This document shows positions 38,959 to 49,339 of a stretch of 64,000 nt of DNA, one piece after another (position 1 is the first letter of the stretch; each line of letters starts with the position of its first letter). The notes under the pieces were generated by a model. The model did not search any database. It worked only from the letters and a program-made list of their open reading frames with translations, and was not told the DNA's origin. The position numbers and the translations under genes were made by a program. Source of the stretch: Hyaloraphidium curvatum (Eukaryota; Monoblepharomycota; Hyaloraphidiomycetes; Hyaloraphidiales; Hyaloraphidiaceae); the NCBI GenBank assembly GCA_025558095.1, contig JAIVFI010000004.1, positions 124,001-188,000 of the forward strand. Direction: 5' to 3'.

Positions 38959-41900
38959 ATGGCGTCCCCCGTGGAGCCCGGGGCGGTGGTCGACGCCGGC
39001 CCTGGTCATGAAAGCGATTCGGACGGGACCCACTCCACCGCCGGCAACGAGGCCTCCGACGCCGAAGTGCCGGCCGCCGCGAAGGCAGAGGAGGTGCCGG
39101 CTGCCGTGAAGGACGAAGTAATCCACGAGCTGGAGCAGGAGATTCCCGGGAACCCTGTGGTTCTGGCGGCGGCAGAGGCCGGGGTCAAATCGGTGGGTCA
39201 CGTTCTTCCGCCGAACCCCTGTCCGGTCTAAAGGACTTTGGGCTGACCCGGTCTGCTCGGAACTCTGCAGGAGGGTTTCTTTGCGAGGTTCCGGAGAGGG
39301 AAGGGCGGCCCGCCGAAGGAAAAGCCCGAGACCGTGTCCTTCATATCCCTATTCCGCTTCGGGACGACTTCGGACAGGATGCTGACGATTTTGGGCCTGT
39401 GCTCCGCCCTCGCGTCGGGCGCCGCCATGCCCTACATGTCTGTCATCATGGGGGACGTGACCAACGCCATCATCTCGTTCCAGTACAACCCGCCCGTGCC
39501 CATCCCCCCCGGCCGCCCGGGGTCGGCCGAGTACCTGGAATCGGAAATCGCCCGCGGCGCTATCGGATTCACCATCCTCGGTTGCGTCTCCTTCGTTACC
39601 GCGTACATCATGTACGCGTCGCTCCAGATTTCCGCCATCCGGCAGACGAAGCGGATGCGGGACGCCTATTTCTTGGCGATTTTGAGACAGGACGTGGGCT
39701 GGCATGACCAGGGGATGACCGGGGAGCTGACGGCCCGGCTGACGGCGGACGTGAACCTGGTGCAGGAGGGCATCGGGGAGAAGCTCGGCGTCATCGTGCA
39801 GAGTCTCGGCGGCTTCCTCACGGGCTTCATCAGTGCGTGAAGCGCTTCAGTCGTATTCACCTTGTGGAGCTCACCAACCGTGCCCGCAGTTGCCTTTACG
39901 CGCGGATGGCAGCTCTCTTTGATTCTCCTCTGCGTGTTCCCGCTTATTGGTGTCGCGGGCCGCCTGATGGCCGGCCAGCTCACGAAGCGCACCAAGCTCG
40001 CGCAAGACGCCTACGGCGATGCCGGCGGCGTTGCAGAGCAGGCCATTGGCTCCGTGCGGACGGTCCAGGCCTTTTCTGGCGAGCAGCGGGAGGTCGACCG
40101 CTACGAGGCGAAGATCAAGGTCGGGTTGGACCACGGGATCAAGATCGGGTTCATCACCGGAGTCGGCATCGGCAGCATTTTCGCCATCATGTTCTGCGTC
40201 TACGGGCTCGCGTTCTGGTACGGCTCCACCCTCATTCTGGCTGGGACGTACAATGGCGGGCAGGTGCTCAACGTCTTTTTCGGTGAGCCTTCTCCGATGC
40301 TAGTGTTCCATGCCCGACGTTCATCGCGCAAACTCCAGCTCTCATGATTGGTGTCTTTTCAATCCTCGGCATGGCACCGAACATCTCCGCCCTCTACACC
40401 GCCCAGGGCGCCGCGGTCAAGATCCACAAGACCGTGGACCGCAAGAGCCCCATCGATCCCCTCGATCCCTCGGGCACCAAGCCCTCGCCCATCGTCGGCA
40501 ACATCTCCTTCTCCAACGTCAACTTCCGCTACCCCAGCCGCCCCGACGTCCAGGTTCTCGAGAACTTCTCCTTGGACATCAAGGCCGGGACTAAAGTAGC
40601 CCTCGTGGGCAGTTCCGGGTCTGGCAAATCCACCATCGTGAAGCTCCTCGAGCGCTTCTACGATCCGGAGAGCGGTTCGATCACCCTAGACTCGAACGAG
40701 CTGCGCTCGATCAACGTCCGTTACTTGCGGCAGCAGTTCGGCATCGTCTCGCAGGTGAGAGAGGAATCAAAGGGCCAGCTGGACTGTCTTCTAACCCCGA
40801 CGCCGCTACGATCCCAGGAACCGACGCTGTTCGACTGTACGATCAGGGAGAACGTGCTCCTCGGCCTCCCCGACGCCTCCCTCCACTCCAAGGAGGCGCT
40901 GGACGAGCTCGTCCACCGCGCGATCAAGATCGCCAACGCCGACTTTGTGTACAAGCTGCCCGAGGGGCTCGACTCGCAGGTCGGCGAGCGCGGTATACAG
41001 GTCAGCGGAGGGCAGAAGCAGCGCATCGCCATTGCCCGCGCCATCATCAGCAACCCGCCTATACTGCTCCTCGACGAGGCGACAGCTGCCCTTGAGTACG
41101 TTCTCCGGTCTCTTTGACCATCTCCGACTTTCTGATCATCTTTTGCCACGCAGCACCGCCTCCGAACGCCTTGTTCAGCGAGCGCTTGACGAGGCCGCCA
41201 AGGGCCGCACTTCGATTGTCGTTGCGCACCGTCTTTCGACGATCCGGGACAGCAACGCCATCTATGTCATGTCGCGCGGCAAGATCGTCGAGTCGGGCAC
41301 GCACGAGGAACTGGTGGCTCGCGGTGGTGCCTATGCGGACCTGGTCAAGGCTCAGGAGATCCGCACGTCGGCGGAGGTCCACGACGAAGAGGACCCGGAG
41401 GAGGAAGAGCTGCCCCAGCAGCTCATGCCGCCCGCCAACCCCTTGCGGCGCGCGTCGACAGCTCCCATTTCGATAAAGGACCGGCGGGTCTCATCGAACG
41501 TTCTTTCGGACACCGACACCGAGACGGCGATTCCCATGGATCCTCTGACGGATGTGAACGTGGCCCCTGGTGTCACGACGGTCAAGTCGATGACCGCTTC
41601 GTCGATTGCCTCGGCCGACCCTCCACCAGCAGAGGAGAAAAAGGGCATCTTGGCGCTGGGCGACCTTTTCAAAAAGGACCCGAAGAGTGGCAACGTGTGG
41701 TTGCGGGTCGTGAAGCTCAACAAGCCCGAAACGAAGTACTTGCTCATTGGGACGGCCGGCGCCGCTGGATCCGGTGCCGTCATGCCGCTGTGGGGTCTCA
41801 TCTTTTCGAGCATGCTCACGACGTTCGGCAAGGCACGGTTCTGACTTGCTTGGAGTTCCTTTTTGTGCTAACTAGTGTTTCCAGACCGGACAAGAGCTGC

Positions 41901-43877
41901 AGGATGGAGCCCGGTTCTGGGCCCTGATGTTCCTCTGCCTCGGCATCTTCCAAGTAGGTTTGCCTGGCTGGCTTGCGAGCCTTCATTGACTGGCCCACAG
42001 TTCATCACCTTCTTCTTAAACATCTCCTTCTTCACCATGTCCGGCGAACTCCTCACCATGCGCATGAGGCTCATGTGCTACAAGTCGATCCTCCGGCAAA
42101 ACATCGGCTGGTTCGACGACGAGAAGCAGAGCACCGGCACGCTCACCGCCAAGCTCGCCGACGACGCCACCCAGGTCAAGGGGCTGTTTGGGCAGCTCCT
42201 GGGCTCGCTGGTGCAGAGCCTGGTCACGACCGCCGTCGGCATCGGGCTCGCGATGTGGTATGGTTGGAAGCTGGCCTTCATCATCCTCGCGACCATCCCC
42301 ATCGTCGCCTTTGCGGGGTACCTGCAATTCAAGACCCAGGTTGGGCTCATAATGCGTTGCGCGGCAACCATTGCTGACGCCAAATGCTTTTGTAGCACAA
42401 GTTTGGTCAGGTTTCCAAGACTTCTTACGAGGAGAGCAACACCGTTCCGACGGAAGCGATCTCGAACGTTCGCACGGTCGCGACGATCACGAAAGAAGAG
42501 GTTCGTCGGTACCACAATGCACTCGCGCAAGTGCTAAACCCTGATCCCCCTAGCACTTCTTCGAGGAATACAAGCGCGAGATGCTTCCCAGCTACGACAA
42601 GGCCATCCACGGCGTCCTTGTCTCGTCGCTTGGCCAAGGCTTCAGCAACGGCGCCCGCATGTTCGTCAACGCGTTGGCCTACTGGGTCGGCGCAAAGGTG
42701 AGCTTTCGTTTTGTCGCTCGATGTCGAAGCTGATTGCAAGCGGCGCAGTTCATGATTTCGGGAGAGTATGACGCCCAGAGCGTGCAGGGTGTCATCTTCA
42801 CCATCCTTTTCATGGTGAGTAGTCCAAAGCCCTGTGGTGCTGCTTCGAGTTCTCATGCGGTCTTTTAGGCCATGGGTCTCGCTCAGGCAACTCAAAACGC
42901 CCCGAGCATCACCAAGGCCAAGCTCGCCGCCATCTCCATTTTCCAGATCGTCGACCGCACCCCCGAGATCGACGCCACGAACCCCTCCGGCCTCTCGCCG
43001 ACCTCGGTCAAGGGCCAGGTCAACTTCGAGTCCGTGGAGTTTGCCTACCCGACCCGGCCGCTGGAGATGATCCTCAAGGGGTTGGACCTGGAGGCGAAGC
43101 CGGGACAGACGGTTGCCCTTGTGGGACCCAGGTGAGGCCGGCCGGAGCTGATGTTTCCAAATACTTGCTCACCTATTGCTGCAGTGGTTGCGGCAAATCG
43201 ACGACGGTGGGGCTCATCGAACGCTTCTACGACGTCGGCGCCGGGAGCGTGCGGGTGGAGTCGACCGACGTCCGCGAGTGGAACCTCCAAAGCCTACGGC
43301 ATTCTCTGGCCATAGTGTCTCAAGAACCTATTGTGTTCGAGGGAACAATCGCCGAAAACATCGCCTACGGCCTCCCGGAGCGTGCGGCGACCATGGACGA
43401 GATCGTTGCCGCGGCCAAGCTCGCCAACATCCACACCACCGTCGAGTCCCTGCCCAAGGGCTACGAGACGTCGGTCGGCGAGGGCGGAGCGCTCCTTAGC
43501 GGAGGCCAGAAACAGCGCGTTGCGATCGCGCGGGCTCTGGTGCGGCAGCCCAAGATCCTGTTGTTGGACGAGGCGACGGCCGCTTTGGAGTGGGTCCCCG
43601 TCGGTGCAAGCACGGTCCTTGTTTTTCTGACTTGCCTTCCCGCAGTTCGCAATCGGAAAAGGTCGTGCAGGCCGCGCTGGATGCCGCGGCGGCGGGACGG
43701 ACGACGCTCTCGATCGCCCACCGGCTATCGACGATCCAGGGGGCGGACATGATCCTCGTCTTCCAGGCCGGCAAGATCGTGGAGCGCGGCAAGCACATGG
43801 AGCTGTACAACCAGAAGGGCTTCTATTACGAGCTCGTAGTGCAGCAGCAGCTCGGCACTTCCAAGGACCCAAGGTGA
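38959..43877 (+). CDS. full-size ABCB (MDR/P-glycoprotein-type) transporter, 14 exons, 1,394 aa
   Basis: Exons: 38959-39192, 39271-39832, 39890-40282, 40339-40754, 40818-41095, 41154-41832, 41885-41953, 42001-42339, 42396-42500, 42554-42697, 42749-42814, 42869-43131, 43185-43589, 43646-43877. They sum to 4,185 bases, all in frame. Layout is TMD1-NBD1-TMD2-NBD2. TMD1 includes [20 protein letters not shown] and the QDVGWHD element. NBD1: Walker [10 protein letters not shown] (about residue 486), signature [14 protein letters not shown] (about 596), Walker [13 protein letters not shown], then AHRLSTI. A linker rich in acidic and Ser/Thr residues follows. TMD2 has [12 protein letters not shown]2: GPSGCGKST (about 1183), [14 protein letters not shown] (about 1286), [12 protein letters not shown]. 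Both ATP sites look intact. The family exports lipids, drugs or peptides (yeast Ste6). The intron at 41833-41884 begins with GC instead of GT. Confidence 0.93.
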
Positions 43878-43998
43878 CATTTAGATTGACGATGGCAACT
43901 CTGACGCGTGTTGAGTGTATTGAATGGCGAACATCGATGATTTACTGCAACGGCGATCGACATCCATACTCACGCGAGACGCACATCGAATCCTGGAG

Positions 43999-44778
43999 TT
44001 ACACCCTCCCGAACCTCAAACCGTCTAGCTCGAGCTCGCCTCCGCGAAGCAAGAACTGTGCCCTCCTCTCACCTCCGTCCTCCGGCCGGAACTCGATCCA
44101 GCCTTCGTCCACAACCCTCCAGCTCCCACTCTCGGCTTCGCTGCGCACGCTGCTCCCGCCCAGCCCCGGGACGTTGATCGAGACGAGCGACTCGGCCCGC
44201 GACTCGTAGCTCCCATCCCCCGAGAGCATGAGCCTGGTCTCGGACGAGTATCCGCCCGAGCCGTCGTAGCCAGTGCCGCCGCGGTAGCTGTCCGAGGTCC
44301 ACCAGCGTCCGACCAGGGCGGTCGGATTGGGTGGGGGTTGGCGTGCTGAAACCACCCCGGCGCGCGCGAGGAGCGAGTTCACGTCCGCATCGGTGATGGT
44401 CACGGCCGGGCTCTTGCCCCGCTTTCGCTTCGCCGGCTTTTCCGGGGCAGGTGGTCTGTCGGGAGACGCCGACGGCCCAGACGCGTTCGAGACTCCTCGC
44501 TTCAGCACAGTGCGCCCTCCAAACAGCCCTCCATCAACCTCCAGAGCGTCCTCTCCAGCATATGCGTACTCGAACTCGTGCGCAGAGCCGTCGTCGGCCT
44601 TCAATCGGAGGATCCCCGTGCCTGGCGCCGACTCTTCCGCCGCGAACGAGCCCCGCGATTCGGACGGGTCGCGCAGCGCGTAGGTGCCCGAAAGCGCGTC
44701 GGATGCGGCCGGGACGAGCTCCAGGGTGCCGAGCTTCGGCATGCCGGGGACACGGAACGTCCAGCGGCCCGCAAGCAT
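43999..44778 (-). CDS. beta-rich protein of unknown function with two similar halves (259 aa)
   Basis: A single exon from ATG 44778, convergent with the ABC transporter (122 bp apart) and divergent from the MYND gene. Each half begins with a GRW motif and has alternating short hydrophobic strands: LAGRWTFRVPG..GTLELV..SGTYAL..GILRL in the first, and LVGRWWTSDSYRGG..TRLMLSGDGSYES..GSWRVVDEGWIEF in the second. They are joined by a Lys/Arg/Pro-rich linker near residue 115 (KPAKRKRGKSP). The pattern resembles small beta-barrels of the lipocalin or avidin style, but I cannot assign a family. There is no signal peptide and no membrane segment. Confidence 0.65.
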   Translation of the reverse strand: MLAGRWTFRVPGMPKLGTLELVPAASDALSGTYALRDPSESRGSFAAEESAPGTGILRLKADDGSAHEFEYAYAGEDALEVDGGLFGGRTVLKRGVSNASGPSASPDRPPAPEKPAKRKRGKSPAVTITDADVNSLLARAGVVSARQPPPNPTALVGRWWTSDSYRGGTGYDGSGGYSSETRLMLSGDGSYESRAESLVSINVPGLGGSSVRSEAESGSWRVVDEGWIEFRPEDGGERRAQFLLRGGELELDGLRFGRV

Positions 44779-44954
44779 GTTGACAGATTGTCTCCCTCGA
44801 TCAGATCACAATCGATCACACCCGCCGCGCGTGTGTTGTGGGCGGCTCCTCACGCACCGTCACCGCTCGACCCCCGGCTCAAGCTCGAGCGAAGCAGCTG
44901 CCGAGCACCGGACTCGCTTTGGAACAGTGTGCGTTCCGCGAAAATCGGGCCGCG

Positions 44955-46281
44955 ATGGCGCAGTTTGCTCGGACCGAAGAGGAGGCCGCGGCCGCGATTC
45001 GGGCGGGACGCCGCGTGGTACGCCCGGACGCCATCATGTGCATGGAGGACTGCGAGCTGTGGATCAAGACAGCGTGTCTGGCCTGCAAGCGCGCCGACGT
45101 TCCGCTGCGCCGATGCGCCGCCTGCCAGACCGCTCCTTACTGCAGTAAGGAGTGCCAGCGGAGCCACTGGCCCTCGCACCGCGATGCTTGCGGCGTTCTC
45201 GTACACCCTTTCGACTTTGCATGGGCCGTCATCGTCGTGGGAGCCAACCTGAGCCTGGGCTTCACGCACGGAACCGCCGGACGGCCCAAGTCGCAGGCTA
45301 CGACCGTTTGCCCCGCGCTCAACGTGATCTGCGACTACGAAGGTGTCCCCGGGGTTCTGCTGGTTTCGCTCATCAACGCGGAGACGGAGCTGACGAGGCA
45401 GACGTTGGACGCTGTTTCGGGGCTCGGGCTCGAATTCATTCCAGACGCCTACAACAGCAACGCCTCTTTGATCTCGAACGAAGGTCTCACGTTGCAGCAG
45501 GTCACTCCGGGTCTCTTGCTGGACAATGCACGACGCGATCCAAAGTTTCTCACCCTGAGGGAAGCCACTTTGTCGCGGGAAGGGAAGGTCGTACTCGAGC
45601 TCGCCAAGGACCTCGGGATTCAGGCGCAAGTCGTCGTTACGCCCTGGGGTTCCAGCGGAAACGTGGCCATCCCGGCCCATCCTACGCAAGTCTCGGATTC
45701 AAAGGCCACGGCCGCGACCAAAGTCAAGCGCATCGGCGAGGGTCATGTCAAACCCAGAGACGGAGGAGACCATCTGCATCGGGACGTCCTGGCCGCGCCC
45801 GTCCTCACGCCCGAGGCATTGGATCCGCGCAACCGTGCTTCCCCCCTCTTCTTCCGCCGCCCTCTTCCGGCTCGTCCTTATGTGCCGCACTCGATCGAGG
45901 GCCGCGTCACCACCGACTCCCACCACCCCGGCCCCTTCTTTGCCCTCCCGGGCGACACCCTCACGTCCTTCATGCTCTGCACCGCCCTCCCAGCCCCTTC
46001 GCCGAAACCGCTGGGCCTCGCCCCGGGCTCCCGGGCCCAGTTCGTGGAGGTCAACGCCAAAGGGTTGGAGGTTCGGCACCCTTCCGCCTTCCAACATGCG
46101 GGGCTTTTTGAAGGCCGCGGGGCCGCGATGCAGAGATTGCACCGATTCTTTGGGGCCGGAAGGATGGAGGTGGGAGCCGGGCAGGCGGGCGATCATGGAG
46201 GAGCGGGATCGGAGGTTCGGCGTGAAGACGTGCGGGAGGAACCACGACAGCCATCTTTTCATTTCGATGTCGGCGTTCTAG
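44955..46281 (+). CDS. MYND-type zinc-finger protein (about 427 aa)
   Basis: ATG 44955 opens MAQFARTEEEAAAAIRAGRR. Residues about 39-76 are a canonical MYND finger: CLACKRADVPLRRCAACQ, then APYCSKECQRSHWPSHRDAC (C-x2-C...C-x2-C...YC-x3-C...H-x3-C). MYND fingers bind Pro-rich peptides and occur in transcription and chromatin regulators. The following 300 residues are unrecognised. I propose a 43-bp intron at 46071-46113 (GTTCGG...TTGAAG), which joins frame 3 (VEVNAKGLE) to frame 1 (AAGPRCRDC...CGRNHDSHLFISM) and ends at 46281. Without it the frame runs to 46559 and overlaps the next gene's start. The finger is certain; the 3' part is tentative. Confidence 0.7.
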
Positions 46282-46531
46282 CTCGGTTTCCGACTTCAGC
46301 TCCGGAGCGCCGCGGCCATAAGCGTTCGGCTCAAGAAACAGTGTGTATTCGCCTTCCGAGGAATTTGACGTTACTCCTGCACCGAGTAGTTGGTCTGCGT
46401 CGAGAGATGCCTGTGATAGAGATCTCACCAGAAGGACCGCGTCACGGCGTCGATCTCGATCGGCCGCTTGCCTCCCAACTCAGCACCGCAACCCTCTACC
46501 GCGCTCGAGTTCCCCATCTTCGGTCGCCAAA

Positions 46532-47490
46532 ATGGCCCCGGCCGGTGCTGCACCAGTGAAGCACAGGACGAACCTGACGCGCAAAGTGTGCCTCGTGACC
46601 GGTGCTGCGAGCGGATTGTTGGGATCCCGTCTGAGCCGCACGAGGTCCGCCTAACGCGTTCCGTTGCCAGCGGGGAGGCCGTTTCGCGACAGCTTGCTTC
46701 CAGGGTATGGTGCGGATTACGTTTGGGCCGAGGAGCTTCCTGACGCGCCACCTGCGCATCGCTTCCGCCGCAGCACCTTCACATTGTCTCCCGCGGGCGA
46801 TTCCTCGACCCAGGGTGCCATTGTCGTCCTTGCGGACCGCGATGCGGAGCGCGGAACGAAGCTTTCTGCGGAGCTGGACGAGAAGTACGCGGGCGAGCTG
46901 GACATTGGCTTCTTTCCCTTCGTTCAATGCGATTTGTCGACGCCGGCCGGCGTCAAGGCGGCGTTCGACGAGGCCATCAAGCGGTTCGGGACTCTCGACA
47001 TCCGCCGACCCTTCCCGTCTACGTTGGTTGCCCCCTGCCGCAACAGCCTTGCTGTGCTCACACGTTTTCGTTCTCTCCGGGCCGATCACCGTACACAATG
47101 TCCATTTGCTCCATTACTCGTCGCCGATTCAAGGCCGCCACCAAGGCCGCCGTCTACCACCTCGGTCGCTCCCTGGGCACCCTGTATCCCAACATCCACG
47201 TCTTCACCATCTGCCCCGGCGCCGTGCAGACCAACCTCAAGGGCGCCACCAAGGTGCCCGGCGCCGGCGAGTTCAACCAATCCAAGGCGATCCAGCGCGG
47301 CCTGGCGATCATGCAGACCGACGACGTCGCGGATGCGATGATTTACTGCGTAGACCACGCGGATGAGCTGCCGAGGGGCGCGGCGCTGACGGTGTCGCCG
47401 CCGGGGATCGCGCTGCTCGAGACCGAGACCAAGGTGGGGACCAAGATCAAGGACGTGCGGAAGCGGGAGCAGGGGAAGCAGAAGCTGTAG
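46532..47490 (+). pseudogene. short-chain dehydrogenase lacking its catalytic core (truncated or decayed)
   Basis: Exon pieces 46532-46617, 46671-46704 and 46814 to about 47002 give a normal SDR N-terminus: RKVCLVTGAASGFGEAVSRQ for the Rossmann NAD(P) site (TGxxxGxG), AIVVLADRDAERG, and a conserved KRFGTLDI. An SDR should continue with NNAG, then the catalytic Ser and the Tyr-x3-Lys, about 85 residues in all. Here only about 125 bp lie before the C-terminal part resumes as RRFKAATKAAVYHLGRSL (Phe where the catalytic Tyr belongs, Lys kept) and continues through ICPGAVQTNLKG to a stop at 47490. None of the three local frames supplies NNAG or the Ser. An internal deletion is likely, so oxidoreductase activity is not expected. 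Confidence 0.65.
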
Positions 47491-47709
47491 CACTGGTCAG
47501 CGATGATGAGGCAGCCAGGTCAATCACGGCTTTAGCAACATCTACGAGCCGTTTCCGGTGGAGTAGCGCGTGTTGGGCACAGCAGCTTGGCCAATGCGGC
47601 ACGAATGGATACGGAAGGCCATCGTTTGTCCCCCCCGTGACAAGCGGCCCATCGAACCCAAAGCACCGGCGCGGCGCGCGCAAAAGCCACCGACACACAT
47701 ACCAACGCG

Positions 47710-49191
47710 TCACGCGATCGGACACGCCGACTGCACCGTCACCCACACTCCCGCCCCCCTCAGGATCCCGTACAACCCCACTCCGACCGTCAGCGCCGTG
47801 ACGAGCAAGCCCCTGAGCACGCCGTAGTCCACCGGGAACCCAAACACCCTTGCGCGCTCCGACTCCGCTGCGGCCCGGAACCCGGCCAGCACCCGTGCGT
47901 TGGCGCGCAGCCGCGCGGCCTCCGGGTGGCCCGGCACGCGGGCGAGGAGGAGGTCCAGCTCGTTGCGGGCGCGGGAGTAGAGCGCGGCGGTGCGCACCGC
48001 GCCGGCGCTGGCGGCGGCAACGCTGGCAAGGAAGCGGAGCAGGAGACCGGCGAGGATGCCGAAGGTCGAAGCGAGGAGGTAGGCGGGGATGCAGCCCGAG
48101 CCGAGCACGGTGATGGCCATGGCTAGAATGCCGAAGCTCATGAGGCTGACGATCGCGGTTACCGTGGTCGTCGTTGCACCGCTCAGCGCACGCCACGAGG
48201 GCACGAGGGCGAGGTGCACCTCGACGTACGGCTCGACTGCCGGCCAGGTGACAGGCTTGAAGGCGGATTCGGAACACCGCGAGAGGAACGCAGAGAGGGC
48301 GCGGACGGCTGCACGGCTTTCCAGCCTTGGCTGGAGCCCTTGCAAGGCGACGTCCTTTGCGACCGAATCCAGGACCATGCTGCAGGAAATGCAGGTGTTT
48401 GCTGCAAGCACGTATGCCGCAAGTGCCGCTCTCCACGGCGAAGTCCACGTCTGCTGCCCGAACGACACGACAGCCGTCCAGAACATCAGCGGCCCGTAAA
48501 CAAAGGCGTCCCCAAGAAGGTTGAGCAGCAGCACGGCCCACTGCAGCACCGCGGAGGTCCCAGCAATCGGGCCTGCGCAGGACGGCGCCGGGCAGGGACA
48601 GAGGGGATTCGATTCCTCGTGCGCGACGAGGGATCCCGCGGCGTCCCCGGACGGTTCCGGATCCGATCCGTCCGTAGCCGCCGCGGCCAGGCACAGCTGC
48701 TTCCAACGTGCAAACTGGGCGTAAGGATGCCGGTCCAGAACGGCGCGGGCAGCCTCGGCGGCTTGGGTAATTGGTGGCGTCGACACGGCGAAGCTGATTT
48801 CGGTGACGAAGAATGCGGCGGCTCCTGCCGCCAGTCCCCTAGTCGAGAACGACCCCGAGTCCGCCGCCAAAGGCCAGAAAGTGACCAGCATCAGCGCGGC
48901 CCGGGGGACGGAATAAAGCGCCGCGCGCTCCCAGAACCGGCCGTTAAGCGGCGGGTTGTGCCTGCTCAGGCGCAGCAAGGCGCGGTGCGCCAGCGATCCC
49001 GAAAACGCGCGGAAGAGATCCGTCCACGTCAACGGCGACGTCTTCCTGGCGTCCACTCCGGGGTCGTGCTCGGCCGCGCCGTCGGGCGAGTCGCGGGAGA
49101 GATTCGGGGAGGGGGACGTCGGGGCGGGGAGAAGGCAAAGCCACTCCGCGCCCGAGAGGCCGCCCGTCGCCTCTGGCGTTGAAAAATCCAC
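47710..49191 (-). CDS. multi-pass membrane protein with CPCP motif, family copy 3 (about 493 aa, 5' end uncertain)
   Basis: The frame is open from 49191 but begins there with GTG. The next in-frame ATG lies about 80 codons in, so the true start probably sits on an unidentified upstream exon. Family landmarks are present: LSGAEWLCLLPAP near the N-terminus, the loop motif LCPCPAPSC (near 48580-48605), and the final VTALTVGVGLYGILRGAGVW followed by a terminal-region Cys (VQSACPIA). Hydrophobic segments include ALMLVTFWPLAAD, GLAAGAAAFFVTEISFAV, LLNLLGDAFVYGPLMFWTAV, AALAAYVLAANTCISC, VSLMSFGILAMAITVLGSG and FGILAGLLLRFLASVA. It is a paralogue of 6902-8518 and 14237-15760, on the opposite strand and more than 30 kb away. 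No function is known to me. Confidence 0.8.
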   Translation of the reverse strand: MDFSTPEATGGLSGAEWLCLLPAPTSPSPNLSRDSPDGAAEHDPGVDARKTSPLTWTDLFRAFSGSLAHRALLRLSRHNPPLNGRFWERAALYSVPRAALMLVTFWPLAADSGSFSTRGLAAGAAAFFVTEISFAVSTPPITQAAEAARAVLDRHPYAQFARWKQLCLAAAATDGSDPEPSGDAAGSLVAHEESNPLCPCPAPSCAGPIAGTSAVLQWAVLLLNLLGDAFVYGPLMFWTAVVSFGQQTWTSPWRAALAAYVLAANTCISCSMVLDSVAKDVALQGLQPRLESRAAVRALSAFLSRCSESAFKPVTWPAVEPYVEVHLALVPSWRALSGATTTTVTAIVSLMSFGILAMAITVLGSGCIPAYLLASTFGILAGLLLRFLASVAAASAGAVRTAALYSRARNELDLLLARVPGHPEAARLRANARVLAGFRAAAESERARVFGFPVDYGVLRGLLVTALTVGVGLYGILRGAGVWVTVQSACPIA

Positions 49192-49339
49192 TGCGTCTTC
49201 CGCGGTTTCATGTTTACGGGCGCGCAGCTGCTCGCGTCGTCATGCATTTCGGAACGGATCGTCGGACAAAATGCAATGATGTTCACTGAAAGGCAGGATC
49301 ATTGATCCCTGCAGCTACATCCACCCCTCCTGCGCCCCT

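Noticed and set aside
49029-49286. An 85-codon minus-strand frame with an ATG as the start of membrane copy 3
   Set aside because: It is in a different frame from the membrane protein and no intron joins it convincingly, so the 5' end was left open.
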